From Bacillota bacterium (GTDB lineage: Bacteria > Bacillota > Clostridia > Acetivibrionales > DSM-1351): 51,664 nt of DNA. The DNA is taken from positions 1 to 51,664 of the forward strand of contig JAEYHZ010000041.1 in NCBI GenBank assembly GCA_023409265.1, in the 5' to 3' direction. Below are positions 8,053 to 17,244 of this stretch, piece by piece (positions within the stretch are counted from its first letter, which is position 1; each line of letters opens with the position of its first letter). The notes below the pieces were generated by a model. The model did not search any database, was not told where the DNA came from, and saw only the letters and a program-made list of their open reading frames with translations. The position numbers were made by a program, and so were the translations under genes.

Positions 8053-9117
8053 TTATTCGGTATATTCCTTTACTTCAAAGCTTGATATCTTATCATATGC
8101 TATGTACTCTTTTCTGCTTAAGAAAGGCTTGATGTTATTTTTTTTTGTAAAAGCAAAATAAGCTTTTCCTGTACCTCCTGAACGAGTCTCATACCATGTG
8201 AGGAAATCCTGAAGTTCATTCCCTGTCATATCATATTCCTTAATCTGACCATTTGTCATTGTTATTTCAAGTATTCCAGGATTGATCGCAGGTGCCGTTG
8301 GAGTTGCTGAAGCTTCATTAGAATTGCCGCTTTCTATACCATTAACAATAGCAGTTACAACATAGTAGTAAGTGGTTCCATTCGTAACATTGATATCTGT
8401 ATATGTAATAGCTGAAGTTGTTGTTATTGTTTCATAAGGGCCACCAGGCGTGGTTGAGCGTTTAATGATATAATTAGTTGCTCCTTCAACTGCATCCCAG
8501 GCTAAATAAACTTTCGTGTTACCTGGAGTTGCTGTAAGGTTAGTTGGGGCTTGTACTGAAGTAGTTGGACCCATCATTTCAACTTCATCTAATATTATAT
8601 TACTACCATTAGTATTGGAAATATTCACCCTATATTTGTTATATGCATTGATATTATTAAAATAAAATTCTTTTTTTATTCCTTGTGCCCAATCTGTAAT
8701 ATTTGTTCTTGTATCCAGAACAATCCATTGAACTCCATCCCACGCTTCAAAAGTCCAGTCTTTGGGGCTAAAATTCTTAAAGTTATCTAGCTTTACAGCA
8801 TTAAGCAATGTATATTTACTAATTATTTGTGGCGAAGTAAACTCATACGATATCCACGCAGACTTAACTGCTGGTAACCAGGAACTCATGTCACCATATC
8901 CCCCTGATCCAACTACCTTGTCAAACGCTCTCCAACCTGGCCCTGCAGTATTTGTAACACTTTCACTTACAACACCACTCGGTACTGTATAACTTGTCAT
9001 AGCGGGGATTAAATTATCAGTGTACTGAATGTCTGCTGCAAAACTAATTGAACAAAACGCCATTATTACCGCAATAAGTACTACCAGAAAACACAATAAC
9101 CTGCTTAATTTCTTCAT
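8053..9117 (-). CDS. Secreted discoidin-like / fibronectin-III protein (moron)
   Basis: 354 residues from ATG 9117, chosen because GGAGGT lies six bases upstream; the longer TTG start at 9132 would overlap that site. A signal peptide (MKKLSRLLCFLVVLIAVIMAFCSISFAA) is followed by a discoidin/F5-8-type-C-like sugar-binding domain (about residues 30-185), one fibronectin III domain (about 190-275, APTNLTATPGNTKVYLAW…) and an unrecognised C-terminal domain of about 70 residues. It should be exported and bind polysaccharide or surface sugars. No catalytic domain. Own terminator and flanking direct repeats mark it as an insert in the phage late region, possibly for lysogenic conversion. Confidence 0.8.
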   Translation of the reverse strand: MKKLSRLLCFLVVLIAVIMAFCSISFAADIQYTDNLIPAMTSYTVPSGVVSESVTNTAGPGWRAFDKVVGSGGYGDMSSWLPAVKSAWISYEFTSPQIISKYTLLNAVKLDNFKNFSPKDWTFEAWDGVQWIVLDTRTNITDWAQGIKKEFYFNNINAYNKYRVNISNTNGSNIILDEVEMMGPTTSVQAPTNLTATPGNTKVYLAWDAVEGATNYIIKRSTTPGGPYETITTTSAITYTDINVTNGTTYYYVVTAIVNGIESGNSNEASATPTAPAINPGILEITMTNGQIKEYDMTGNELQDFLTWYETRSGGTGKAYFAFTKKNNIKPFLSRKEYIAYDKISSFEVKEYTE

Positions 9118-9222
9118 CAAATCTACCTCCAAATTAATATTCTGTTAAATTATACCTCAACAACCAAATTAACATAAGTCTGATAATTTATTTCTTATAA
9201 GGGTATAATTAGAATTTTATAC

Positions 9223-9253
9223 AAATAAAAGAGGACTAAATTAATAGCCCTCT
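9223..9253 (-). terminator. Terminator upstream of the discoidin moron
   Basis: Minus-strand AGAGGGCT (9253-9246) pairs with AGTCCTCT (9237-9230; one G-T pair), followed by TTTTATTT. It closes transcription of the small membrane gene before the discoidin gene. Confidence 0.7.
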
Positions 9254-9263
9254 TTGCTCGTGA

Positions 9264-9293
9264 TATTATTCAATAGCCACTAATAAGAGCATC
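9264..9293. repeat. Direct repeat, copy 2, beside the discoidin moron
   Basis: 28 of 30 bases identical to 7989-8018. It runs into the hairpin AGAGCATC (9286-9293) / GATGCTCT (9305-9312). Confidence 0.7.
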
Positions 9294-9328
9294 AAAATTA
9301 TCCAGATGCTCTTTAAAAAATAATTAAT

Positions 9329-9565
9329 TTAAATCAATCCATCAAAAAAAATAAAAATTTTACTATAATAAATCGCACCAGCAATTCGAACAACAATGCT
9401 AAAAACTATGTAAGCAACAGCTGTACTACGTGTTAATTCTTTTGTACTAAATCCATTCCTCGGCAAGTATACTAATAAACCTATCAACGCAGGGAAAAGT
9501 ATATATTCGACAAAAATTGCAAATAAGAATATTAATATAAATAATAGCATGTTAAGTATAAACAT
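9329..9565 (-). CDS. Small membrane protein, unknown
   Basis: 78 residues if started at ATG 9565, which has GAGGAT six bases upstream; an in-frame ATG at 9604 has no good site. Three hydrophobic segments (FILNMLLFILIFLFAIFVEYI, FPALIGLLVYL, STAVAYIVFSIVVRIAG) predict an integral membrane protein. A hairpin pair follows it. It is probably a single-gene moron; it could also be a second holin-like protein, but nothing specific shows that. Confidence 0.5.
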   Translation of the reverse strand: MFILNMLLFILIFLFAIFVEYILFPALIGLLVYLPRNGFSTKELTRSTAVAYIVFSIVVRIAGAIYYSKIFIFFDGLI

Positions 9566-9682
9566 AGTATCCTCGTAATACCTTTTGCCAATATTATAAG
9601 CCATTACTAATAAATGTAAAAGTTACATTCATTCTACCATTACTACTCGGCTAATGGGAATACTTTATTTTGTAATAGTATC

Positions 9683-9799
9683 TTATCCCACTATTTCCGT
9701 CTTCTGCTGTGCCGTAATCCAAGCTTTTGATACTGCTATATCTAACTGCTCTGTTGTCAGTTTCCCGGCATGATATAAATAATTCAGTCTCTCAAACAT
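9683..9799 (-). CDS. xkdX: XkdX-family small tail protein
   Basis: 38 residues: MFERLNYLYHAGKLTTEQLD then IAVSKAWITAQQKTEIVG. This matches the XkdX family (MFE-L--xY--G--T-E-L--AV-K-WIT--E---I-G), a tiny conserved gene after the tail-fibre genes of PBSX-like phages. It starts three bases after the preceding stop, with GGGGGTG as ribosome site. Function unknown beyond association with tail fibres. Confidence 0.85.
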   Translation of the reverse strand: MFERLNYLYHAGKLTTEQLDIAVSKAWITAQQKTEIVG

Positions 9800-9801
9800 T
9801 T

Positions 9802-10086
9802 TTACACCCCCAATCCTGTAGTTATTAAAGTATCAATTTGCTGCTGCATGTTCAGATTGTCTATAATCAACTGGTCAACCAGTTCCTGAAGCTTTTGAGT
9901 TTCAGGCTTCGGCAAATCCTCATATATTGGTTTGTGTTCTGTTTCACTTACATCAATACTTTTAAGTAATTTTCCTTGTGGTATTTCAATCAATAAGAAG
10001 GGTATCCCTATAGGCTCTCTTAAATCACTGCCTTGCATTTGGCTTATTATAAAGCCTGTTCCATCATAAATTACTAATGTTTTCAT
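9802..10086 (-). CDS. Fibre-associated phage protein (XkdW-like position)
   Basis: 94 residues from ATG 10086, fixed by a full AGGAGGT six bases upstream; the longer in-frame start would run into the fibre gene. Strand-rich N-terminus (MKTLVIYDGTGFIISQMQG) and a C-terminal coiled coil (LQELVDQLIIDNLNMQQQIDTLI). It resembles the small XkdW-type protein between fibre and XkdX in PBSX-like phages, probably a fibre component or assembly factor. Confidence 0.6.
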   Translation of the reverse strand: MKTLVIYDGTGFIISQMQGSDLREPIGIPFLLIEIPQGKLLKSIDVSETEHKPIYEDLPKPETQKLQELVDQLIIDNLNMQQQIDTLITTGLGV

Positions 10087-10097
10087 AAATCTACCTC

Positions 10098-11486
10098 CTA
10101 TTCGTATGCATAGTAATCCCAGTTGCCTATTGTACCAGCCCAATCCGTTATACGAAAGCCATCAGCTGTTGTAACATCATAGTTCTTAAGAACAAAGCTC
10201 CCTGACAAATGGCCTATAACTGAATAGTTAGCTCCTTGGACGCCTATCGAAGTTGACGAAATTATTCCTATAAGGCTCCCCCCTTGGTGTACAAGGATTA
10301 CTTTGCTCGGTTTAAAGGGTAATCCCGTTAATTCAAATATCCCATCGACACTCGCATAAGCTGTGCCAGTCTGCCACCTTTTACCTGCAAAACTCCCCAC
10401 AATCTTGCCACCGCTACCAGTACCAATTGTAACACCTTGGCGAATGTTTGCAGATAGTAATCCAGGCATTTCTCTATGTACCCATACGTTGCCATCATAA
10501 TACCCTGCGGGAGGCATCAGGTATATATTTCTGTCATAAACACTATCATTTACAGCCTCTGGATATGACCCTCCTGTATCAGCGTTAGTTCTGACGGGGA
10601 TTGACCCTTGTACACCTAAAACATTTTTACCGCTAACCAAATTCTGAGGTAATAAATCGGGAACATCTTGGCTTAACCATACATTACCATCTGAGTACCC
10701 AATCGGCGATTTAAAATGTACTTTCGGATATGGATTTCCTGCTTGTCCTGGGGCCCAATATGCTGTTGCAAGCGGTGGAGTATTATTTGCTACAATGGGC
10801 ATTGTTCCAACAATATCTCCGGTATCAGTGCTTGCAGTCTTTCCGGCAAGTAAATCCGCAGGAGTAGCGTTGCCGGATGAATCACTACCCTGTAATATAA
10901 AATTTCCGCTGGTACTGTTGTATTTGAGTGAGTAAGTACCGTTTAACCTGAGTTTACCCGCTGCAAGTGCGTTACCTTTACCATCAACAACCGCCTTTGC
11001 ACCCTGACCATTTACATTTATCGTTGCCGCCCCTGTGTTAGCTGCATTAATCTTTACCACAACACCCATACCGTCCACATAGGCAGCAGGAGCAGGGTTA
11101 AGGGTTAGAGCGTATGTATTTGCACTTCCAACAGTAACCCCGTATCCCGGTTGCCTCACATAATCCGACAAATGCGAACTAACTGTATCAAAGGCAGCCA
11201 CGCCTCCAACAGAATCAAAATTCTTATAAGCTGCGGACCCCAGCCCCAACAATGACTTTATTTCGTCAATAGTCTTTACAACCCATTGTCCAACTGCAGA
11301 CGATATTAAAAATTGACTTGCAGCCGTAGCAAGTGATTTACCGATCTTTCCGTCAGCCTTATCATTTACGTTTTTCAGTTCTGCGTCTATTATTAAATTA
11401 TCTGAATTAAGGTCTTCCCTTTTTAAATACTCATTTAGTTGCCACTGATTCAGCCCATAGTTTGTAGTTTTATTTGTGCTTGGCAT
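10098..11486 (-). CDS. Tail fibre protein
   Basis: 462 residues. The N-terminus (NYGLNQWQLNEYLKREDLNSD…) is the baseplate-attachment motif common to Clostridium phage fibres. The middle (residues about 110-200) is strand-rich with collagen-like Ala/Gly/Asn runs. Two similar units follow (PYPKVHFKSPIGYSDGNVWLSQD and NIYLMPPAGYYDGNVWVHREMP), then a Gly-rich C-terminal tip likely to contact the receptor. Its start overlaps the XkdU stop by one base. No chaperone or lyase motif seen. Confidence 0.8.
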   Translation of the reverse strand: MPSTNKTTNYGLNQWQLNEYLKREDLNSDNLIIDAELKNVNDKADGKIGKSLATAASQFLISSAVGQWVVKTIDEIKSLLGLGSAAYKNFDSVGGVAAFDTVSSHLSDYVRQPGYGVTVGSANTYALTLNPAPAAYVDGMGVVVKINAANTGAATINVNGQGAKAVVDGKGNALAAGKLRLNGTYSLKYNSTSGNFILQGSDSSGNATPADLLAGKTASTDTGDIVGTMPIVANNTPPLATAYWAPGQAGNPYPKVHFKSPIGYSDGNVWLSQDVPDLLPQNLVSGKNVLGVQGSIPVRTNADTGGSYPEAVNDSVYDRNIYLMPPAGYYDGNVWVHREMPGLLSANIRQGVTIGTGSGGKIVGSFAGKRWQTGTAYASVDGIFELTGLPFKPSKVILVHQGGSLIGIISSTSIGVQGANYSVIGHLSGSFVLKNYDVTTADGFRITDWAGTIGNWDYYAYE

Positions 11487-12037
11487 TATACCACCTCCCT
11501 ATATGTTTCAAATTCATCCCATGTAAGATTTAATGAATCCCACTGGTTCCATGTTTTGTTGTAGCCCTCAAATTCATTCCATGTCATATATGAATACTCA
11601 AATGAAAAGCTTAAGTGAGCCGGTTTGATTTCCTCAATAGTTAAAGTCAGGTCTGCTATATTTGCCGGAATACCTCTGGTACCAACAAATTTGATTTTAA
11701 AGCTATAATTAGCGGGATTTTCTGTTACTTCAACTTCGCCGTTACTATAGGATTGTGCAACATTGATTATCATTTGTTTTGTGACTGTTCCGGTACCCCT
11801 TATCTTTGCCCTTATTCGCTCACGTCGGAATTCATCTGATTTACTTACGTCTACCTGTAGACCATGTATCTTTTCATACCGGCTCAACAAGCTTGTGGCA
11901 GTATTTACAAAGCACTGATCAATAGTTTCATTAAAATTAGTAACAAGACTGTTAATATCACCTGATAATATGCGCTGGAGTTCCTCCATGGTCTGATTAC
12001 CCTTATAATAGTCAGGTAATAAATTTATTAAATCCAT
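11486..12037 (-). CDS. xkdU: Baseplate protein XkdU (DUF2313)
   Basis: 183 residues. N-terminus MDLINLLPDYYKG and the helical RYEKIHGLQVDVSKSDEFRRERIRAKIRGTGTVTK match the YmfQ/XkdU family, the wedge component that joins baseplate and fibre. The C-terminus ends in three WNxW-type repeats (TWNEFEGY, TWNQWDSL, TWDEFETY). It lies between XkdT and the fibre gene, in PBSX order. Confidence 0.85.
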   Translation of the reverse strand: MDLINLLPDYYKGNQTMEELQRILSGDINSLVTNFNETIDQCFVNTATSLLSRYEKIHGLQVDVSKSDEFRRERIRAKIRGTGTVTKQMIINVAQSYSNGEVEVTENPANYSFKIKFVGTRGIPANIADLTLTIEEIKPAHLSFSFEYSYMTWNEFEGYNKTWNQWDSLNLTWDEFETYREVV

Positions 12038-12038
12038 A

Positions 12039-13061
12039 TCACACCCCCGACAGCGTTATAACCCCTAAAATAGGCATCTCAACATCACCAATCGCTATGT
12101 TGGCTGTTCCGTTATTAATTAATAAACTGTTATAATCAGCAACCCCTGGCACGGATAACAACAAGCTACCAATTTTAGCATAGCTGATTGTGTAAAAGTC
12201 AAAAATAGCATCTTTGAAATAGTCAGCCACCAATGAGTTAAATACTGCTCTCACTTCTTCTAACGTTCTACTACCATCAAGAGCAACATTTGCGATAATA
12301 TTAATTAGTTTTTCTCCGGGGCAGGTTACTGTTACAGCTGCACCGATCGGACGGACAGTTTCAACATAGTTAAATACTTGAGTGGGCAATTCCGGATCTA
12401 TTGCCATGTTTTCATCAACAATAATCACCTTTACAGTACCGTTACCATCCCAAAGAGGGAATACTCTCGCATCCCCGACACCCGGAACCTCAAGAGCCCA
12501 TTTTTTATAATCATATATGTTTCCGCTGGTGGAGGTTGACTGTACCCGTTGATAAAACCTTGCGCGCAAATTATCGTCTGTTTCTTCATCCTGACCGGCA
12601 GAAATGATATCTGTTAACGTTGCAGTTACTCCACTAACGTTATCAATATTTTCAAGTGTGCCACTATAGGCATTCCCAATTTCGCCAGATTGTTCACACG
12701 AAGCACTATATGTATTTGAAGATAGCTTTTCTTTAATTGAGTAGCTTGTAGTTCCTAAAGCCCATCTGGTTTCAACAATATCATCTAAAGCTCCTGTCGT
12801 TTCTACTTTCCTTACGGCATATGTGGCAGACTTTCGTGTCATTCCGTAGTCAGCGACCACTCTATCAAGGTACTCTCCCACAGCAGTGTCCCCGGAAACA
12901 AGGTCCAAGAAATTATTCAGATAAAAGTAAGTTTGAGCGAGTTGGTAAGCACAAGGGGCAATCGCGTCATATAGTACAGATCCCTCCCGCTTATCAACGT
13001 CATTAGTCACTCTGCTAAGCATATCAGCCAGAATGTTTTCATAAGTCATATCCTCAAACAT
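12039..13061 (-). CDS. xkdT: Baseplate J-like protein XkdT
   Basis: 340 residues. MFEDMTYENILADMLSRVTNDVDKREGSVLYDAIAP… is the classic N-terminus of the baseplate J/gp47 family, and the DDNLRARFYQRVQ and VPGVGDARVFPLW segments are also typical. It builds the wedge ring of contractile baseplates. Its start overlaps the XkdS stop by one base. Confidence 0.92.
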   Translation of the reverse strand: MFEDMTYENILADMLSRVTNDVDKREGSVLYDAIAPCAYQLAQTYFYLNNFLDLVSGDTAVGEYLDRVVADYGMTRKSATYAVRKVETTGALDDIVETRWALGTTSYSIKEKLSSNTYSASCEQSGEIGNAYSGTLENIDNVSGVTATLTDIISAGQDEETDDNLRARFYQRVQSTSTSGNIYDYKKWALEVPGVGDARVFPLWDGNGTVKVIIVDENMAIDPELPTQVFNYVETVRPIGAAVTVTCPGEKLINIIANVALDGSRTLEEVRAVFNSLVADYFKDAIFDFYTISYAKIGSLLLSVPGVADYNSLLINNGTANIAIGDVEMPILGVITLSGV

Positions 13062-13456
13062 TAAGTGCTCACCTCCTTTGTTATAGTCAAGCCTCCATAG
13101 ATGCTGTTCACATCAAACGTACAAAGAATTTCATCATCGGTAATATTGAATTGAAAATTATCAACGCTATTAATTCGTTCATCCTGAAGCAAGCACTCCT
13201 GGATCCTGCGCTTCATTTCAATTTTCACATAAATAGTGTCCTTACCGATAAGATTCTCCAATTCAATCCCATAATTAAAGCTATATATCGGATACTCGTA
13301 CCTTTCAGTATTAAGTACCTTATATATAGCTTGTTGTAATGCCTCTATGTCATTTACATAGCCCTGGGTCTTATCTGGTAAAAGTTTATATGTCTTTGTT
13401 ACCTCTGATTCTTCTTCAAGTTCCAGATCACTTGTTAGTTCTGATTCCGGTATCAT
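13061..13456 (-). CDS. xkdS: Baseplate protein XkdS (DUF2634)
   Basis: 131 residues. TKTYKLLPDKTQGYVNDIEALQQAIYKVLNTERYEYPIYSFNYG and the GKDTIYVKIEMKRRIQECLLQDERI segment match the DUF2634/gp25-like lysozyme-fold family, a sheath-to-baseplate connector in PBSX-like tails. It overlaps XkdR by 4 bases. Confidence 0.88.
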   Translation of the reverse strand: MIPESELTSDLELEEESEVTKTYKLLPDKTQGYVNDIEALQQAIYKVLNTERYEYPIYSFNYGIELENLIGKDTIYVKIEMKRRIQECLLQDERINSVDNFQFNITDDEILCTFDVNSIYGGLTITKEVST

Positions 13457-13779
13457 CTACTCACATCCTTAATTTTTATATGATCAATTATTTGACCTGA
13501 TACCGTGATAGGCTCTATAGATACGGTCATTCCCTTTAGTATAGCATCAAGTCCAATGATCTCAACGATATAAAACTCGTGACCCCCATGGTTTCTGATT
13601 AACCGTACTTTGTCACCTACAGATATGAAATCTTTCAGATTGCCTTTGACAATATCCAGAGGTATTGCAAGCTTGTCATTTACCTTTATTCCATCATCAG
13701 TCGCTGTACCAGTCATAAGACAGCTTAGCTTTGCAGAATTGAGATAATTTTGTATGATAGTTTTTATTTCATTTATCAT
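13453..13779 (-). CDS. xkdR: Baseplate protein XkdR (DUF2577)
   Basis: 108 residues. An N-terminal helix (MINEIKTIIQNYLNSAK) is followed by a small beta domain (DFISVGDKVRLIRNHGGHEFYIVEII) of the DUF2577 type. It sits between XkdQ and XkdS with 4-base overlaps on both sides, which supports translational coupling of the baseplate module. Confidence 0.85.
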   Translation of the reverse strand: MINEIKTIIQNYLNSAKLSCLMTGTATDDGIKVNDKLAIPLDIVKGNLKDFISVGDKVRLIRNHGGHEFYIVEIIGLDAILKGMTVSIEPITVSGQIIDHIKIKDVSR

Positions 13780-14723
13780 ATTGAAACCTCCAGACTCATG
13801 GTATGAACCGGTAAAAACTCATGTGTTACTTCATTTACAATCAATCTTCTGTTCAGACTTATATCTAAGATTTGAGCGTAGAAACTGGATCCAGCTCGAA
13901 CAGAAGTATTACCCAAGCATTCCAAACTGAGCGTTTCAGCTTCACGATTATATAAGTTTAAAAGAACATTAGCTTTAGACTTCACCTGAGAAGAATTTGA
14001 ATTCTCGTTTGCCTTTTCAAAGTATTGTAGTAACCCAAACTTTTTAATTGAACTGTCATCCTTTGAGATAATTATCTGGCTCTCTCTTTCCTTGTTACCT
14101 TTTACCTCAATTTTTATCTGATTATAAAAATCATCATCAATTGATTTACCATATTTATAATCATAGCAAAGACTCTCATCACCTAATACAAGATCGAGTT
14201 TCAAAGCTTCCATGTCCCGCAATGCAACAAAACCAAATTCATCACGTAAGCAGTATCTTCTCCCCGTATTCACCAACGTTTCACTTATCGCCTTATAAAT
14301 AATATCTATCCATGGGTCTCCATCTGCGACGTTCGTTGCTAATACGTATTTTGTATCTGTAATAGCACCCTTTGGTAAATTGAAATAATTACACATCCTC
14401 GTAACTAAGGTCGTTACTGTGTCTTTTACTATATTAAAAGTATCCTTTGCCTTACAGTACCTCAACCGGTCATAAGCTGTAACAGTAACTTCTTTTCCTT
14501 TATCTCTTTCAAGCTTAAATACAAGTCCATTAAATATTCCTACACCGTCATACTTAAACTGCACACCACTACCATTCCCAATAACCAAATCATCATTTAT
14601 GTACGAGAATTCAAGCTTGCTGCAACCGTCATTCAATACATCTTTATATGATATTTTTGTTATAAGTTCACTAATTTCATATAGTTTCCCATCTGGCGTT
14701 CTTACTGAAAATTCAATGCTCAT
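13776..14723 (-). CDS. xkdQ: Tail hub protein XkdQ
   Basis: 315 residues. Residues about 35-120 (YDGVGIFNGLVFKLERDKGKEVTVTAYDRLRYCKAKDTF) and the C-terminal SSFYAQILDISLNRRLIVNEVTHEFLPVHTMSLEV are typical of the XkdQ/gp27-type hub. It forms the central ring at the tip of the tail tube. 4-base overlaps with XkdP and XkdR. Confidence 0.88.
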   Translation of the reverse strand: MSIEFSVRTPDGKLYEISELITKISYKDVLNDGCSKLEFSYINDDLVIGNGSGVQFKYDGVGIFNGLVFKLERDKGKEVTVTAYDRLRYCKAKDTFNIVKDTVTTLVTRMCNYFNLPKGAITDTKYVLATNVADGDPWIDIIYKAISETLVNTGRRYCLRDEFGFVALRDMEALKLDLVLGDESLCYDYKYGKSIDDDFYNQIKIEVKGNKERESQIIISKDDSSIKKFGLLQYFEKANENSNSSQVKSKANVLLNLYNREAETLSLECLGNTSVRAGSSFYAQILDISLNRRLIVNEVTHEFLPVHTMSLEVSI

Positions 14724-15400
14724 GAAGGAATCACCAACCTTTGACCTGGATAGATTAGTCCAGGACTTCTTATCTGATTCTTATTTGCTGTATAAATCTT
14801 GGGGTATTTCGAACCGTCGTTATATTGCATCTTGGCAATGCCCCAAAGCGAATCTCCAGACTTGACGGTGTATGTACCCTTACTTTTCGGATTTACAGTT
14901 GGAGTACTTGTGTTTGTTGTGGTCTTTACTACCTTTGCCGGAGCCGAAGGATTGTTACTTTTAACAACCGCAGACTTTTTACCAAACTGCTTATATTCAA
15001 CCAGGCTGAACGATATATATTTATCCCCTTCCTCACCGGCTTTTTCAGTAATAGTCAGTTCTTCAATGAGGACCAGGGAATTTATATCGTCCCCGATCCC
15101 GTTGCAGGCAATAAACCGGATCGGCTTCATTTTATCACGCCAGTCTTTAAATAGTTTCAAATAGTAATCGGGTCCTTTGAAACTTCCGGACGTTTCAACA
15201 TAAGAAAAAGGTGTGTTGGGGAACTCGCATTCAAAGGTATACTCAGCGAGTTCCATGTGTGTCGGGACAGATATTTGTCCAAGCCTCAGCACTTCATATT
15301 TTTCTATGGCCTGAGTAGTAGAAATCTCTACTTGTTCCGGATTTACAGGGAGCCTGTAGGTTTTATTATCATAATCAAAAAATACAGCATAGTTTGACAT
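14720..15400 (-). CDS. xkdP: LysM-containing tail protein XkdP
   Basis: 226 residues. The N-terminal baseplate/tail domain (YRLPVNPEQVEISTTQAIEKYEVLRLGQISVPTHMELAEYTFECEFP) is the XkdP signature, and a LysM domain closes the protein (about 178-225, YTVKSGDSLWGIAKMQYNDG…YPGQRLVIPS). It probably lies at the tail tip, holding the tape measure and binding peptidoglycan. Its start overlaps the tape-measure stop by one base. Confidence 0.9.
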   Translation of the reverse strand: MSNYAVFFDYDNKTYRLPVNPEQVEISTTQAIEKYEVLRLGQISVPTHMELAEYTFECEFPNTPFSYVETSGSFKGPDYYLKLFKDWRDKMKPIRFIACNGIGDDINSLVLIEELTITEKAGEEGDKYISFSLVEYKQFGKKSAVVKSNNPSAPAKVVKTTTNTSTPTVNPKSKGTYTVKSGDSLWGIAKMQYNDGSKYPKIYTANKNQIRSPGLIYPGQRLVIPS

Positions 15401-17244
15401 TAATACGCCCCCTCACTAGCCATTGCTATTTCATCTTGGAGTATCTTTCTCATACGCTTCTGGATCTTATTCATGTCGGCTGTCTCATGTACATCTCCGA
15501 AGCTTATTTGAATGTTCGGAGCAAGGGTTGCAGTGCTGAATTTATTAATATACTCTCTTTCTGCAATATCCCTGAGATACTTCAAATCTTCTTCGTCCAT
15601 ATCCACTTTTACAGCACCGTTCTTCCCTTTTCCTTCTACTTTAATAGGGCTACCATCACTAAATTTGCTTAGATCCATACCTTTTGAATTATCCATGACA
15701 GATGCCAATTTATCCATTGCACCGCTCATGGCACCAGGCAGTTTTTTGCCTATATCACTACCTTTGGCATAGCCATCAGAGTAATCTAGAAATTCTTTGG
15801 ATTGTACATATTCTTTAAGCTGAGCTTCGGTTTTTATTGTAGCAGAAGCTTTTTCAAGTTTACCTTTTAACTTATCTATACCGCCGGTTATATCAACCTT
15901 TACAATAAGTATCTTATTTAATAAATCTTCGATTCCCTGCGCCATAGTCTGAATAAAACCTAAAGCATTCGAAGCCAGATCATAGAAAAGTGCCTTTATG
16001 GACGCAATCGGATTCTTAAATACATTGCCGAAAAAGTTGATAAATGCTGCTACTACATTCCACATACTCACAAATTTATTATAGAAGTAAGTAACAAACA
16101 CCCCTATAATTCCTCCAATGAAACCGAATATCTCTTCCCATGATGCTCCAAACTGTCGAGCTGCAGCAATAGCCAGGATAATTACACCTATAATCAACAA
16201 CACGGGCCAATAAACTGCAATCCAAGCTACTGCTTGTGCAAACAGAGCTGCGGTAGTCATTATTATCTGACCAAGAATATACACCAGGTAAACTGTTGCT
16301 ATTACTCCCAGTATTGGTCCGATTACATCCCAACCGTTTATAATCGTTTTTATTAGCCAGGATACCACACTGGCAAGGACATCTATTCCCACAGCAAAAG
16401 CGGTAATAAACTTCTCAAATTCAGGTGAGTTTAGTAGATTGCTTACTGTCTGCATAACTGGCGCAAAAGCCTTGGTTGATATGTTTTTTATTTTGTTCCA
16501 TGCATCTGCAAAGCTCATAGGCATTTTGGAAAACATTTCGTTTATATCGTTGCCGGCCGCGAAGATTGCTTTTTTGATAATATCTGCCGTTATTGTCCCT
16601 TCGGCAGACATGGTTTTCAATTCGCCCTTTGATTTACCGGTAGCCTTTGCTATAGCATCAGCAATCATAGGAGCATTTTCCATAATAGACCTGAATTCAT
16701 CCCCCTGAAGCTTACCTGCAGCCATTGCCTGAGTCAGCTGATACATTCCCGCCTGTTGCTCCTGGGTACTTGCACCACCAACCCTAAAAGATTTCTGGAC
16801 TAATTCAGTAAATGCTATTAGTTCATCGTTGCCTTTAAAAGAGTCTTTAGCCAATAATCCCATTTTTGAAATTGCTCCAGCCATATCCGAATAAACACCT
16901 CTGGACCTTATGGCAGATGCAAAAATTTTATCCTGAAGTTCAGCCTGCGTTTGCAGTCCGTCATTTATTAGTGCCAGTCGAGCGTTCGTATTTGTGTATT
17001 CATCTGTGAGGGACATACCTTTTATAGCACCGGCGAAAAGGGCAGCAACGCTAACTAACTTACCAAGGCCACTACTTGCGCCGGATGCACTTGCACCAGT
17101 ATTTTTCAATTTTGCATTAAACTTGTCAGTGGATCCACTGGCGTTAATAATTTTAGTTGTGGCCTGATCTGTTTTGCGATTAATCTTATCAATTGTACTT
17201 GAATAACCATCAAACAGCTTAAACATAGCTTTGAGAGTCGGCAT
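15400..17244 (-). CDS. Tape measure protein
   Basis: 614 residues. N-terminal FKLFDGYSSTIDKINRKTDQ, the tape-measure domain at about residues 70-260 (TNARLALINDGLQTQ…GGASTQEQQAGMYQLTQAMAAGKLQGDEFRSIMENAP), then long hydrophobic segments (about 305-390) and helical regions. It sets tail length and is ejected with DNA. 614 residues predicts a rather short contractile tail. Its ATG overlaps the stop of the frameshifted chaperone extension (TAATG). Confidence 0.9.
   Translation of the reverse strand: MPTLKAMFKLFDGYSSTIDKINRKTDQATTKIINASGSTDKFNAKLKNTGASASGASSGLGKLVSVAALFAGAIKGMSLTDEYTNTNARLALINDGLQTQAELQDKIFASAIRSRGVYSDMAGAISKMGLLAKDSFKGNDELIAFTELVQKSFRVGGASTQEQQAGMYQLTQAMAAGKLQGDEFRSIMENAPMIADAIAKATGKSKGELKTMSAEGTITADIIKKAIFAAGNDINEMFSKMPMSFADAWNKIKNISTKAFAPVMQTVSNLLNSPEFEKFITAFAVGIDVLASVVSWLIKTIINGWDVIGPILGVIATVYLVYILGQIIMTTAALFAQAVAWIAVYWPVLLIIGVIILAIAAARQFGASWEEIFGFIGGIIGVFVTYFYNKFVSMWNVVAAFINFFGNVFKNPIASIKALFYDLASNALGFIQTMAQGIEDLLNKILIVKVDITGGIDKLKGKLEKASATIKTEAQLKEYVQSKEFLDYSDGYAKGSDIGKKLPGAMSGAMDKLASVMDNSKGMDLSKFSDGSPIKVEGKGKNGAVKVDMDEEDLKYLRDIAEREYINKFSTATLAPNIQISFGDVHETADMNKIQKRMRKILQDEIAMASEGAY

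Noticed and set aside
14799..15164. 121-residue plus-strand frame opposite XkdP
   Set aside because: Shadow of the well-supported XkdP gene on the other strand.
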